Notes: generated by a model from the sequence alone, not told the origin. A DNA stretch of 64,000 nt from Pseudomonas sp. BCA17 (GCF_004519405.1 NZ_SGWI01000005.1:372001-436000); one strand, 5' to 3'; shown: positions 1 to 8,442, numbered from the stretch's first letter. Numbers and translations are program-made.

Positions 1-857
1 CCCATGTGGAAATCACTGTGGCCGAGCAGGTCGGTATCGAAGGCCGCTGGGGTTACTTCGACAAGGCCGGCCAACTGCGGGACATGATCCAGAATCACCT
101 GCTGCAACTGCTTTGCCTGATCGCCATGGACCCACCGGCCGACCTGTCCGCCGACAGCATTCGAGACGAGAAGGTCAAGGTGCTCAAGGCCCTGGCACCG
201 ATCAGCCCGGACGGCCTGACTACTCAGGTGGTACGTGGCCAGTACATCGCCGGCTACAGCGCCGGCAAGCCTGTGCCGGGTTACCTGGAAGAAGAGAATT
301 CCAACACCCAGAGCGATACTGAGACGTTCGTCGCCCTGCGTGCCGATATCCGTAACTGGCGTTGGGCCGGGGTGCCGTTCTACCTGCGTACCGGCAAGCG
401 CATGCCGCAAAAGCTGTCGCAGATCGTCATCCACTTCAAGGAACCGTCGCACTACATCTTCGCCCCCGAGCAGCGCTTGCAGATCAGCAACAAACTGATC
501 ATCCGCCTGCAGCCGGACGAGGGTATTTCCTTGCGCGTGATGACCAAGGAACAGGGCCTGGACAAGGGCATGCAGCTGCGCAGCGGTCCGCTGCAATTGA
601 ATTTTTCCGACACCTACCGCAGTGCACGGATTCCCGATGCCTACGAGCGGTTGTTGCTGGAAGTGATGCACGGCAATCAGAACCTGTTTGTCCGTAAAGA
701 TGAAATCGAAGCCGCGTGGAAGTGGTGTGACCAGTTGATCGCCGGGTGGAAGAAATCCGGTGACGCGCCCAAGCCGTATGCGGCGGGGTCCTGGGGGCCG
801 ATGAGCTCGATTGCACTGATCACGCGGGATGGGAGGTCGTGGTATGGCGATATCTGA
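1..857 (+). CDS. zwf: glucose-6-phosphate 1-dehydrogenase, C-terminal part
   Basis: Oxidises glucose 6-phosphate to 6-phosphogluconolactone with NAD(P)+, the entry step of the Entner-Doudoroff and pentose phosphate routes, in the cytosol. The reading frame is open to the left edge, so only about 285 of the usual ~490 residues are present; the N-terminal coenzyme fold and catalytic region lie outside the window. What is seen is the C-terminal domain, including a conserved VPFYLRTGKRM stretch near window residue 120 and a final NGW-like SWGPM segment. The stop overlaps the start of pgl by 14 bases, and eda follows, so the three genes are one operon. Identity is secure from the sequence and the neighbours. 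Confidence 0.95.
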   Translation, partial: HVEITVAEQVGIEGRWGYFDKAGQLRDMIQNHLLQLLCLIAMDPPADLSADSIRDEKVKVLKALAPISPDGLTTQVVRGQYIAGYSAGKPVPGYLEEENSNTQSDTETFVALRADIRNWRWAGVPFYLRTGKRMPQKLSQIVIHFKEPSHYIFAPEQRLQISNKLIIRLQPDEGISLRVMTKEQGLDKGMQLRSGPLQLNFSDTYRSARIPDAYERLLLEVMHGNQNLFVRKDEIEAAWKWCDQLIAGWKKSGDAPKPYAAGSWGPMSSIALITRDGRSWYGDI

Positions 858-1557
858 ACTGAAACTGCCTCAGGGCGTGACAGCCCATGAGTACCGTACC
901 GCCGCCTTGCTGGCGGACGGTCTGGCCAATGACGTGGCCGAACAGCTGCGCGCGGCCATCAGCGCCCGTGGTGACGCGACCCTGGTCGTGTCCGGCGGCC
1001 GCAGCCCGGTGGCATTCTTCCAGAGCCTGGCCAAGCAGGACCTGGACTGGTCAAAGGTCACTATCACCCTGGCCGATGAGCGCTGGGTGCCGGTGGAGCA
1101 TGCCGACAGCAACGCCGGCCTGTTGAAGCAGCACTTGCTGCAAGGTCCGGCGGCCAAAGCCAGGTTCCTGAGTTTGTACAGTGCCGCGGCCAATCTTGAA
1201 GACGCAGCCTTGCAGGCCGATCGCCTGCTGGGCGAATTGCCAGCCATTGATGTGCTGGTGCTGGGCATGGGGGATGACGGCCACACCGCCTCGCTGTTTC
1301 CCAACAGCCCGAACCTCAGCGATGCCCTGCAACCCAACGGTACCCGCCGTTGCTGGCCGATGTTGGCGCCGACTGTGCCGCATCAACGCCTGACCATGAG
1401 TCGCGCGTTGCTGAGCACGGCGAACTACACCGTACTGTCGATTGCCGGCAGTTCGAAATTGACCACCTTGAGCGCCGCGCTGGCCAGTGATGACGTTGCT
1501 GCCATGCCGATTCGCGCGTTTTTGCAACCTACTCTAGAGATTTACTGGTGCCCATGA
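844..1557 (+). CDS. pgl: 6-phosphogluconolactonase
   Basis: Hydrolyses 6-phosphogluconolactone to 6-phosphogluconate in the cytosol, the step after Zwf. The 237-residue protein has the family's SGGRSP motif near residue 50, DERWVP near 80 and GMGDDGHTASLFP near 145. The ATG at 844 is chosen over an in-frame ATG at 829 because a strong GGAGGT ribosome site sits at 831-836. The gene overlaps the end of zwf, and its stop overlaps an ATG just before eda, as expected in a translationally coupled operon. Length is normal for the family. Confidence 0.95.
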   Translation: MAISELKLPQGVTAHEYRTAALLADGLANDVAEQLRAAISARGDATLVVSGGRSPVAFFQSLAKQDLDWSKVTITLADERWVPVEHADSNAGLLKQHLLQGPAAKARFLSLYSAAANLEDAALQADRLLGELPAIDVLVLGMGDDGHTASLFPNSPNLSDALQPNGTRRCWPMLAPTVPHQRLTMSRALLSTANYTVLSIAGSSKLTTLSAALASDDVAAMPIRAFLQPTLEIYWCP

Positions 1558-1574
1558 GCCAAGGATCAGCCGCT

Positions 1575-2240
1575 ATGAACAGCCCTCAACCGACCGTATC
1601 CATGGCGGATAAAGTTGCCCTGATCGACAGCCTCTGCGCCAAGGCGCGGATTCTGCCGGTGATCACCATCGCCCGCGAACAGGACATCCTGCCGCTGGCC
1701 GATGCCCTGGCCGCCGGTGGTCTGACCGCATTGGAAGTGACCCTGCGTTCCGAGTTCGGCCTCAAGGCCATTCAGGTATTGCGCGAGCAACGCCCTGAAC
1801 TGTGCACCGGCGCCGGCACCGTGCTCGACCGCCATATGCTCGAAGCGGCTGAAGTGGCCGGCTCGCAATTTATCGTCACCCCCGGCATTACCCGCGACCT
1901 GCTGGAAGCCTCGGTGCACAGCCCGATCCCGCTGCTGCCAGGCATCAGCAACGCCTCCGGCATCATGGAAGGTTATGGCCTGGGGTATCGCCGCTTCAAG
2001 CTGTTCCCAGCCGAAGTCAGCGGTGGCGTTGCCGCCATCAAGGCCCTCGGCGGCCCGTTCGGCGAAGTGAAATTCTGCCCGACCGGCGGTGTCGGCCCGG
2101 CCAACATCAAAAACTACATGGCGTTGAAAAACGTGATGTGCGTGGGCGGTAGCTGGATGCTGGACCCGGAGTGGGTCAAGAACGGCGACTGGGCCCGCAT
2201 CCAGGAAGTTACCGCGCAAGCGCTGGCGCTGCTGGATTGA
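1575..2240 (+). CDS. eda: 2-dehydro-3-deoxy-phosphogluconate (KDPG) aldolase
   Basis: Cleaves KDPG to pyruvate and glyceraldehyde 3-phosphate, the last step of the Entner-Doudoroff pathway; homologues also act on 4-hydroxy-2-oxoglutarate. The 221-residue protein shows the class I aldolase landmarks: an EVTLRS segment, GAGTVLD, and the Schiff-base lysine region YRRFKLFPAE, followed by FCPTGGV. The ATG at 1575 has AAGGA nine bases upstream. An alternative ATG at 1554 overlaps the pgl stop as ATGA and would add seven residues, but I recall homologues beginning near MADKVALID, which favours the downstream start. A strong terminator follows. Confidence 0.95.
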   Translation: MNSPQPTVSMADKVALIDSLCAKARILPVITIAREQDILPLADALAAGGLTALEVTLRSEFGLKAIQVLREQRPELCTGAGTVLDRHMLEAAEVAGSQFIVTPGITRDLLEASVHSPIPLLPGISNASGIMEGYGLGYRRFKLFPAEVSGGVAAIKALGGPFGEVKFCPTGGVGPANIKNYMALKNVMCVGGSWMLDPEWVKNGDWARIQEVTAQALALLD

Positions 2241-2284
2241 TCTGCTTTTACTGAATCGTTGTTGCTGTGCTTAACGGCATTTTT

Positions 2285-2317
2285 GCGGTGCACTTGGTCG
2301 GTGTACCGCTTTTTTTT
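2285..2317 (+). terminator. rho-independent terminator of zwf-pgl-eda
   Basis: Stem GCGGTGCAC (2285-2293) pairs with GTGTACCGC (2301-2309) around a seven-base loop and is followed by eight T residues. It lies 45 bases after the eda stop and ends the operon just before the convergent aminotransferase gene. Confidence 0.85.
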
Positions 2318-2333
2318 GCCTGTAGAAAAATGT

Positions 2334-3509
2334 CTAGTCGACACTCAGCTCGGTAATGGCGTTGACCAGCACATCGATGTCCGCCGCTGAGGTCGCCAAC
2401 CCCGGCGTCACGCGAATACAGCTGCCAAATGCCGCCCCTGCACGGGTCGTCGTGAACAGGCCGTAGTCCTTGAGCAAGCGGTCCGCCATCAACTGCTGAT
2501 CCCGCCCGATGAACTTGAATGCCGTGATCCCGCAATACAGGCGCGGATCGTCCGGCGTCAGCACTTCTATTCCCGGCAAAGGTCGTACCTGGCTTACCCA
2601 ACGGTTACGCAGGTAATTGACCCGTGCACCTTTGGCCGCCGAACCTCCTGCTGCACGATGCTCTTGCAGCACCAGCGGCAAGGTCATCAAGGCCGGAAAG
2701 TTCGGCGTGCTGTAGGACGTACGCGCACGCACGTCGGTGGCGGGGTAGTGGAATTCGCCCATGTCCGGGTCGATATCGGCCAGGCGTTCCGGGGCGATGT
2801 ACAGAAAGCCCAGGGTCAGCGGGGCGCCGATCCATTTGTGCAGGTTGAAGCCGGCAAACTGGATGCCCAGTTGCGCGAGGTTGAACTCGATCTGGCCCAG
2901 GGCGTGAGCGCCATCGAGGATCACATCGATGCCCTGTTCGCGTGCGGCCATGGCAATGGCCTGGACAGGCATCACCAGGCCGGTACGGTGGGTGACATGG
3001 GTCAGGGCCATCAGCTTGAGGCGAGGGTACTGAGTAAATGCTTGTTGATACGTCTGCACCAGGCTGTCGAAACTGGCCGGGTGTGCATGGGACACTTCGA
3101 TCACTTCCACGCCACGATAACCTGCCAACCAGCGCATGGCCCCCTTGACCGTGTCGTACTCCAGGTCGCTGATCAGCACCTGATCGCCCGGTTGCAGGCG
3201 ATTGTAGTTGCGGATCAGCGACTGCAAGGCTTCGGTGGCGTTGCGAGTGAAGGCGATCGAGTCGGGCTCTGCATCGATCAGCCCGGCCAGTTGGCGGCGT
3301 ATCTCGACATTTTCGCCTTGTTCGAACTGCTGGCGCACATGCAACGAGTTACTGCGGTTGATAAAGGCGACGTGCTCCAGATAGTGCGCACATACCTCAC
3401 GGCTCATACGCCCGAAGTAGCCGTTTTCCAGATTGATCGGGCCGGGTTCCAGCTCATAGCGCTGGGCGATGGTCTGCCAATGGTGTTCGTCGTGCGCAGT
3501 ACGTGGCAT
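2334..3509 (-). CDS. class V aminotransferase-fold PLP enzyme (isopenicillin-N-epimerase-like)
   Basis: A 391-residue pyridoxal-phosphate enzyme of fold type I, aminotransferase class V family, the group that includes isopenicillin N epimerase-like proteins and cysteine desulfurases. The likely cofactor lysine is in NLHKWIGAP near residue 225, preceded by the DGAHALGQI aspartate/histidine motif near 200; TRNATEALQ near 85 is the usual phosphate-binding segment. There is no signal peptide, so it should be cytosolic. It is convergent with eda and 11 bases upstream of a DUF3820 gene on the same strand. The substrate cannot be told from sequence; a desulfurase role is less likely because I see no mobile-loop cysteine motif. 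Confidence 0.8.
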   Translation of the reverse strand: MPRTAHDEHHWQTIAQRYELEPGPINLENGYFGRMSREVCAHYLEHVAFINRSNSLHVRQQFEQGENVEIRRQLAGLIDAEPDSIAFTRNATEALQSLIRNYNRLQPGDQVLISDLEYDTVKGAMRWLAGYRGVEVIEVSHAHPASFDSLVQTYQQAFTQYPRLKLMALTHVTHRTGLVMPVQAIAMAAREQGIDVILDGAHALGQIEFNLAQLGIQFAGFNLHKWIGAPLTLGFLYIAPERLADIDPDMGEFHYPATDVRARTSYSTPNFPALMTLPLVLQEHRAAGGSAAKGARVNYLRNRWVSQVRPLPGIEVLTPDDPRLYCGITAFKFIGRDQQLMADRLLKDYGLFTTTRAGAAFGSCIRVTPGLATSAADIDVLVNAITELSVD

Positions 3510-3520
3510 GGCGGAGGCTC

Positions 3521-3757
3521 TTAATGACGAGGGGCGGGTTTACCGTGTTTCACGCGCAGCGGCTCGAGCAATTCGGACAGACCGTTGTGGTCGATTTCCT
3601 GCATCAATGCCAGTAAGCCGCCCAGCTCGCCGTGGGGAAAACCCTCACGTGCGAACCAGTTCAAGTAGGGGCCCGGCAGGTCGGCGATGATCCGTCCCTT
3701 GTATTTGCCGAAGGGCATTTCACGGGTGATCAGCAGTTCGAGTTTTTCCGGATTCAT
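3521..3757 (-). CDS. DUF3820 family small protein
   Basis: A 78-residue protein with the family signature MPFGKYKGRIIADLPGPYLNWF. Pseudomonas members are often named putative quorum-sensing-regulated virulence factor, but no function is proven by this sequence. The ATG at 3757 is used; an upstream in-frame TTG at 3814 would add 19 residues without homology to the family. The gene precedes the PLP enzyme by 11 bases on the same strand and may be co-transcribed with it. Its upstream region is shared with the divergent PA2169-like gene. Confidence 0.8.
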   Translation of the reverse strand: MNPEKLELLITREMPFGKYKGRIIADLPGPYLNWFAREGFPHGELGGLLALMQEIDHNGLSELLEPLRVKHGKPAPRH

Positions 3758-3850
3758 GGGCTTCAGGTAATCAAGTCGAGAGCTTGAAAATACAGGTATT
3801 TTGCACGAAGGCAAAATGACAGATCATGCAAACAACCTAGATACAGATGG

Positions 3851-3874
3851 TTCAATAATTCGTAACTTATTGAA
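3851..3874. promoter_or_regulatory. perfect inverted repeat between divergent genes
   Basis: TTCAATAA (3851-3858) and TTATTGAA (3867-3874) form a perfect 8-bp inverted repeat with an 8-base spacer in AT-rich DNA. It lies about 30 bases upstream of the sigma-54 -24 element and about 95 bases from the divergent DUF3820 start. It could be a regulator site for either gene. The function is inferred from symmetry and position only. Confidence 0.45.
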
Positions 3875-3903
3875 TTTTAAAAGAAAAACATTTTTCAAAA
3901 ACC

Positions 3904-3919
3904 TGGCACGGGCGATGCA
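3904..3919 (+). promoter_or_regulatory. sigma-54 (RpoN) promoter
   Basis: TGGCACGGGCGATGCA matches the sigma-54 consensus TGGCACG-N4-TTGCW at 11 of 12 defined positions, with the obligatory GG (3905-3906) and GC (3917-3918) exactly 12 bases apart. It is oriented toward the PA2169-like gene and would give a leader of about 45 bases. No enhancer-binding regulator is encoded nearby. Confidence 0.75.
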
Positions 3920-3973
3920 ATTACTTAAGCAAGCTTAAACAAGCTTCTTTAAACCTGCCCAAGGAATTGAAAA

Positions 3974-4441
3974 ATGACTGACATCAATAAAGAATCGATC
4001 TCTGTACTCAATGACCTGATCGAAACCAGCATCGACGGTCAGAAAGGCTTTAAAGAGTGCGCTGAAGATATCAAGCATCCAGAACTCAAGGCGCTGTTCG
4101 CCAAGCGCTCCGCTGATTGCGCCACGGCCGCTGCCGAACTGAAAACTGCCGTGCGTGCTCTGGGCGGTGATCCGGAAGATTCCGGCAGCGTTGCCGGTGC
4201 ACTGCACCGCGGTTGGGTCGACGTCAAATCGATGCTCACCGGTAAGGATGAAGAGGCGGTACTGAACGAAGCCGAGCGCGGTGAAGATCACGCACTGAAG
4301 GCTTACCGGGAAGCGATCGAGAAGATCAACAAGCACAACCTGCTGGGTATCCGTGATCTGGTTGAGCGTCAGTTCCACGGCGCACAACGCAACCACGACC
4401 AGGTAAAAGCCCTGCGTAACCAGGCTCGCGCCCAGTCGTAA
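3974..4441 (+). CDS. PA2169 family four-helix-bundle protein (DUF2383)
   Basis: A 155-residue, highly helical, soluble protein of the DUF2383/PA2169 family, whose fold resembles ferritin-like four-helix bundles. Visible features are an N-terminal NDLIETSIDGQKGF segment, an ALKALFAKRS-like helix and the ERGEDHALKAYREAI helix near residue 105. Family members are often stress-induced, but their biochemical role is unknown. The start at 3974 follows an AAGGA ribosome site. The gene stands alone behind a strong sigma-54 promoter and ends at a long hairpin, so it is a single-gene unit. Confidence 0.85.
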   Translation: MTDINKESISVLNDLIETSIDGQKGFKECAEDIKHPELKALFAKRSADCATAAAELKTAVRALGGDPEDSGSVAGALHRGWVDVKSMLTGKDEEAVLNEAERGEDHALKAYREAIEKINKHNLLGIRDLVERQFHGAQRNHDQVKALRNQARAQS

Positions 4442-4477
4442 GTTCTGTCGTGCAATAGCGGTAGAAGGGGGCTTGCT

Positions 4478-4531
4478 CCCAATAACAGAGGGTCAGTCAC
4501 TTTCGCGGGTGACTGACCCTTTGCTATTGGG
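4478..4531. terminator. long near-perfect hairpin after the PA2169-like gene
   Basis: Arms at 4478-4500 and 4509-4531 pair at 21 of 23 positions around an eight-base loop; the core is AGGGTCAGTCAC / GTGACTGACCCT. It begins 37 bases after the stop codon. There is no T-tract, so it may terminate weakly or protect transcripts from the 3' side. Confidence 0.55.
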
Positions 4532-4540
4532 GCAAAACCT

Positions 4541-4640
4541 TGTAGGCGTGAGCTTGCTCGCGAAAAACTTACAGGCGCCGTGTTCATTCAGGCAACACGC
4601 GTTATCGTTGACGTTTTTCGCGAGCAAGCTCGCTCCTACA
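4541..4640. repeat. REPIN (REP doublet), TGTAGGAGCGAGC family
   Basis: Two inverted REP units at 4541-4567 and 4614-4640 enclose a 46-base centre. Each contains GCTTGCTCGCGA or its complement. The same element recurs at 62800-62909 with a related centre. Such elements are non-autonomous and are mobilised by a RAYT transposase, which is not encoded in this window. Confidence 0.8.
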
Positions 4641-4658
4641 GACGGCGACTTACGTGTG

Positions 4659-5129
4659 TCAGCCGATGCTGATCGGCGGCAGTTCGGTCAGCGTCACCAC
4701 CTGCTGCTTGCGGGGGGCAAGGATTTCCGCCTCGCCATCCACTACCAACTCATCGTTCTGGTTGAAGACACGCGTAGCGATGCGTACACGGAATTTCGGC
4801 AGTTTCTCAAGGATTTCCAGGCGAACGGTCAGGGTGTCGCCGATTTTCACCGGTTTCTGGAAACTCATCTGCTGGCCGATATAGATGGTGCCCGGTCCAG
4901 GCAGCTCGCAGGCTACCGCCGCGCTGATCAGGGCGCCGCTGAACATGCCGTGGGCGATGCGCTCCTTGAACATAGTGGCTTTGGCGTACTCGGCATCCAG
5001 GTGTACCGGGTTGTGGTCGCCGGACATCGCGGCAAACAACTGGATATCGCGCTCTTCGACGGTCTTGCTGTAGCTGGCGGTCTGGCCGACTTCGAGGGCT
5101 TCGTACGGGGTGTTGGTAACCTGGGTCAT
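4659..5129 (-). CDS. phaJ4: MaoC-like (R)-specific enoyl-CoA hydratase
   Basis: A 156-residue hot-dog-fold hydratase. The motif AAMSGDHNPVHLDAEYA (residues 34-50) carries the catalytic Asp and His of (R)-hydratases, which convert trans-2-enoyl-CoA to (R)-3-hydroxyacyl-CoA; in pseudomonads this feeds beta-oxidation intermediates toward polyhydroxyalkanoate. The neighbours fit: a lipase-like hydrolase upstream on the same strand and two acyl-CoA synthetases beyond it. From memory the order matches PA3302-PA3299 of P. aeruginosa. The assignment to the PhaJ4 subtype is by overall resemblance and is less certain than the family. Confidence 0.8.
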   Translation of the reverse strand: MTQVTNTPYEALEVGQTASYSKTVEERDIQLFAAMSGDHNPVHLDAEYAKATMFKERIAHGMFSGALISAAVACELPGPGTIYIGQQMSFQKPVKIGDTLTVRLEILEKLPKFRVRIATRVFNQNDELVVDGEAEILAPRKQQVVTLTELPPISIG

Positions 5130-5165
5130 CTAAAGGTGCATCCTGTGGCTAATCGGTAATTTAAC

Positions 5166-5185
5166 AAGTTGATTTTAAACAACTT
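5166..5185. promoter_or_regulatory. AT-rich palindrome between hydrolase and hydratase
   Basis: AAGTTG (5166-5171) and CAACTT (5180-5185) form an inverted repeat with an AT-rich centre. It lies about 37 bases upstream of the phaJ4 start and just after the hydrolase stop. It may be an operator or a weak terminator; neither is proven. Confidence 0.35.
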
Positions 5186-5197
5186 ATTATCAAAAGG

Positions 5198-6142
5198 TTA
5201 CTCGCAGCGAGTCGGTCGGCGTAACGTCAGGGCCTGGTCGAGCCACGTGAGCACATCCGCGGTGACTTCATCACGGTTGGTTTCATTGAACACTTCATGA
5301 CGCGCCTGCGGGTAGATATTCAATTGCAGGTGCTGGCAGCCGGCCTCGCGCAGAGCATGGGCCAGGCTTTTGAGACGCTTGCCCTCACTCACCGGATCAC
5401 ATTCGCCGCCCATTACCAGAATCGGCAGGCCCGGGTCGATCTGGGCGAGATTGGACGCTTTGCTGATTTGCTGCAAGCCGCCCAGCAGGTCGACCCACAG
5501 TTGGTTGGTGCAACGGAAACCACACAGCGGGTCGTTGATGTACTTATCGACTTCATCCGGGTCCCGGCTGAGCCAGTCAAATGCGGTGCGGTTGGGCTTG
5601 AATGCCTTGTTGAATGAACCGAACGATAAGAACTCGATCAGTGCACTGCGCCCGCGCAAACCCTGGCGCGCCCGCTCGATGCGCGCAATCACCGCTGCGG
5701 CACGGTACAAGGCCACCGGCTGGAAATTCGATCCGCTGAGGATGGCCCCATCCAGGCTGGCACTGTGGTGCAGCAGGTACGCCTGGGCGATGTAGCTGCC
5801 CATGCTGTGGCCCAGCAAAATGATCGGCAGCCCCGGCTGTTGATGGGCGATATGCTGATTGAGACTGGCGAGATCACCGACGACTTTGTTCCAGCCGTCG
5901 TGCTCGGCGTACAACCCCAAGGTGCCTTCATCGGCCGTACGGCCATGGCCACGCTGGTCAGGCGCATACAAACCGTAACCGGCTGCGCACAAGGCTTGGG
6001 CCAGGCGTGCGTAGCGACCACTGTGCTCGGCCATGCCATGGGACAGCATGATTATGGCCTTGGCGGGGCCGTCCGGCAGCCATTGATTGACGTACAGGCG
6101 GCTGTGGTCATTCGCGGTCAGCCAGAAGGTGCTGTGGTTCAT
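5198..6142 (-). CDS. alpha/beta hydrolase, monoacylglycerol-lipase/lysophospholipase-like
   Basis: A 314-residue alpha/beta hydrolase of the serine aminopeptidase S33 / monoglyceride lipase type. The oxyanion-hole motif SHGMAEHSGRY is at residues 34-44, the nucleophile elbow GHSMGS near residue 115 supplies Ser, an Asp lies in GGECDP near 250, and the His is in ARHEVFNE near 280. There is no clear signal peptide, so it probably acts in the cytoplasm. It lies upstream of phaJ4 and divergent from fadD2, which points to release of fatty acids for activation by the FadD enzymes. The substrate is inferred, not shown. Confidence 0.82.
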   Translation of the reverse strand: MNHSTFWLTANDHSRLYVNQWLPDGPAKAIIMLSHGMAEHSGRYARLAQALCAAGYGLYAPDQRGHGRTADEGTLGLYAEHDGWNKVVGDLASLNQHIAHQQPGLPIILLGHSMGSYIAQAYLLHHSASLDGAILSGSNFQPVALYRAAAVIARIERARQGLRGRSALIEFLSFGSFNKAFKPNRTAFDWLSRDPDEVDKYINDPLCGFRCTNQLWVDLLGGLQQISKASNLAQIDPGLPILVMGGECDPVSEGKRLKSLAHALREAGCQHLQLNIYPQARHEVFNETNRDEVTADVLTWLDQALTLRRPTRCE

Positions 6143-6238
6143 GGCGCTTCCTTTGCTCGGGATCGATGCAATGTATAGCTCATTCCCCGAGGGTGGGACA
6201 TCTGCCTACGCCTCAGAGACAAGATTCATACAATCAAT

Positions 6239-6249
6239 GAAACGGTTTG
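6239..6249. promoter_or_regulatory. possible PsrA-like half-palindrome
   Basis: GAAACGGTTTG resembles the fatty-acid regulator PsrA site (G/C)AAAC-N2-4-GTTT(G/C), but the spacer is one base instead of two to four. It lies between the divergent hydrolase and fadD2 genes, where a fatty-acid-responsive site would be sensible. This is weak evidence. Confidence 0.25.
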
Positions 6250-6375
6250 GCATATTTGCCGGATTGGCCATAGCTGCTAACGTCCCCGAAGCTCCGCTTT
6301 TTATAGCAGCCTGCTTTTTATAACTGCAGTTATCGCTACAGCGGCCAGACACACTCAGGTAAGAGGACAAGAATA

Positions 6376-8064
6376 ATGCAACCTGATTTCTGGAATGACA
6401 AACGTGCGGCGGGCGTTCCCAATGACATCGACCTCACCACCTACAAATCGGTGATCGAAGTCTTCGAACGTTCCTGCAAAGCCTTTGCCGACCGTCCTGC
6501 GTTCAGCAACATGGGCATTACCCTGACCTACGCCGAGTTGGAGCGCCAGAGTGCGGCGTTCGCCGGTTACCTGCAACAGCATACCGACCTCAAGCCTGGC
6601 GAGCGCATTGCGGTACAGATGCCCAACGTGTTGCATTACCCCATCGCCGTGTTCGGCGCGCTGCGCGCCGGGCTGATCGTGGTCAACACCAACCCCCTCT
6701 ACACCCCGCGCGAGATGCGCCACCAGTTCAAGGACGCCGGCGTGCGTGCGCTGGTCTACCTCAACCTGTTCGGCTCGCGGGTGCAGGAAGTGTGCGGCGA
6801 CACCGAGATCGACTACCTGATTGAAGCCAGGATGGGCGACTTCATGCCCGCCGCCAAAGGCTGGCTGGTCAATACCGTGGTCGACAAGGTCAAGAAGATG
6901 GTCCCGGCCTACAGCCTGCCACGGGCCGTGTCCTTCAAGCGGGCTCTGCGCATGGGCGCAGGCCTGGGCGTGACGCGCCATCCGGTGAGTCTGGACGACA
7001 TCGCCGTGCTGCAATATACCGGTGGCACCACCGGCCTGGCCAAGGGCGCGATGCTCACCCATGGCAACCTGGTGGCGAACATGCAACAGGTGCGGGCATG
7101 CATGTCCCAGGTCACCGATGACGGCCAGCCACTGGTGAAGGAAGGGCAGGAGGTGATGATCGCGCCGCTGCCGCTCTACCATATCTATGCCTTCACGGCG
7201 AACTGCATGTGCATGATGGTGACCGGTAACCACAATGTGCTGATCACCAACCCGCGGGACATCGGCGGCTTCATCAAGGAGCTGAAGAAGTGGCGATTCT
7301 CCTGCCTGCTGGGGCTCAACACGCTGTTTGTGGCATTGATGGACCACCCGGACTTCAAGACCCTGGACTTCTCGCACCTCAAGATCACCAATTCCGGCGG
7401 TACCGCTCTGGTCAAGGCCACGGCCGAACGCTGGAAGGCGCTTACCGGGTGCTCCATCGGCGAAGGCTATGGCCTGACTGAAACCTCACCCGTAGCGAGC
7501 ACCAATCCCTATGGCAGCCATTCGCGACTGGGCACCGTGGGAATCCCGGTACCGGGTACCGCAATGAAGGTCATCGACGATGAAGGCCGTGAATTGCCAT
7601 TGGGCGAACGGGGCGAGTTGTGCATCAAGGGGCCGCAGGTGATGAAAGGCTACTGGCAACAGCCGGTGGCCACTGCCGAGACCCTGGACGCCGAGGGTTG
7701 GCTCAAGACCGGCGACATTGCGGTAATCGACATCGATGGCTTTGTCAGCATCGTCGACCGCAAGAAAGACCTGATTATCGTCTCGGGTTTCAACGTCTAT
7801 CCCAACGAGATCGAAGACGTGGTGATGGCGCATCCCGCGGTGGCCAACTGTGCAGTGATCGGCGTGCCGGATGAACGTACGGGGGAGGCCGTGAAACTGT
7901 TTGTAGTCGCACGGGCCCAGGGCGTGAGCCTTGAAGAGTTGAAGGCGTACTGCAAGACCAACTTCACGGGGTACAAGGTGCCCAAGCATATTGTGCTGCG
8001 GGAGTCGTTGCCGATGACGCCGGTGGGCAAGATTTTACGGCGCGAGCTTCGCGACATCGCCTGA
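6376..8064 (+). CDS. fadD2: long-chain fatty acid--CoA ligase FadD2
   Basis: Activates fatty acids to acyl-CoA using ATP at the inner membrane. The 562-residue protein carries the AMP-binding P-loop YTGGTTGLAKGAMLTH near residue 214, GEGYGLTETSP near 365, the FACS region EGWLKTGDIAVID near 440, and the catalytic-lysine tail TPVGKILRREL at the C terminus. It is close in length and sequence to the tandem fadD1 433 bases downstream. By gene order and orientation it corresponds to fadD2 of P. aeruginosa, where I recall the pair lies beside a hydrolase and a MaoC protein. The ribosome site is GAGGA shortly before the ATG. Confidence 0.9.
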   Translation: MQPDFWNDKRAAGVPNDIDLTTYKSVIEVFERSCKAFADRPAFSNMGITLTYAELERQSAAFAGYLQQHTDLKPGERIAVQMPNVLHYPIAVFGALRAGLIVVNTNPLYTPREMRHQFKDAGVRALVYLNLFGSRVQEVCGDTEIDYLIEARMGDFMPAAKGWLVNTVVDKVKKMVPAYSLPRAVSFKRALRMGAGLGVTRHPVSLDDIAVLQYTGGTTGLAKGAMLTHGNLVANMQQVRACMSQVTDDGQPLVKEGQEVMIAPLPLYHIYAFTANCMCMMVTGNHNVLITNPRDIGGFIKELKKWRFSCLLGLNTLFVALMDHPDFKTLDFSHLKITNSGGTALVKATAERWKALTGCSIGEGYGLTETSPVASTNPYGSHSRLGTVGIPVPGTAMKVIDDEGRELPLGERGELCIKGPQVMKGYWQQPVATAETLDAEGWLKTGDIAVIDIDGFVSIVDRKKDLIIVSGFNVYPNEIEDVVMAHPAVANCAVIGVPDERTGEAVKLFVVARAQGVSLEELKAYCKTNFTGYKVPKHIVLRESLPMTPVGKILRRELRDIA

Positions 8065-8088
8065 CTTGAAATGGCTTTATGTGGGCGT

Positions 8089-8215
8089 GGGCTTGCTGTG
8101 GCGAGCAAGCTTGATTGCGCTGGGGTGTGAAGCGCCCCATGCAGCCGGAGACTGCTGCGCAGTCAACGGGAGCAAGCTCCCTCGCCACAGCACTCTCCCT
8201 CGCCACAGCAAGCCC
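8089..8215. repeat. REP cluster, GTGGCGAGC family
   Basis: A perfect 17-bp inverted repeat (8089-8105 and 8199-8215, core GCTTGCTGTGGCGAG) encloses a second unit containing AGCAAGCTCCCTCGCCACAG (8171-8190). This is the same REP family as at 23265-23394 and 33835-33918. It fills the start of the 434-base gap between fadD2 and fadD1. Confidence 0.7.
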
Positions 8216-8310
8216 CCTTCCATATTGTTTTATTTGCCCTGAGAGGCCTATTCCAGAGCCTTTCTCTGAAGTATGCGGTCACTATTTCAAATGTGACTAA
8301 ATATTGTAGG

Positions 8311-8330
8311 ACAGTCGTGTTTATGACTGT
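8311..8330. promoter_or_regulatory. inverted repeat upstream of fadD1
   Basis: ACAGTC (8311-8316) and GACTGT (8325-8330) are inverted, and both are flanked by copies of TGTAGGAC. The site is about 170 bases upstream of the fadD1 start in non-repeat DNA and may be a regulator site. It is an inference from symmetry. Confidence 0.35.
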
Positions 8331-8442
8331 AGGACTCTCTTTTGGCTCTAGGCGGCCCTTGGCAAAGCTGCTACTCTCGGCGCGCTTTGTGACTTCTCGG
8401 CCTGCTTGAAAGCGCCAGACTCACCTTAAAAAAACATACACC

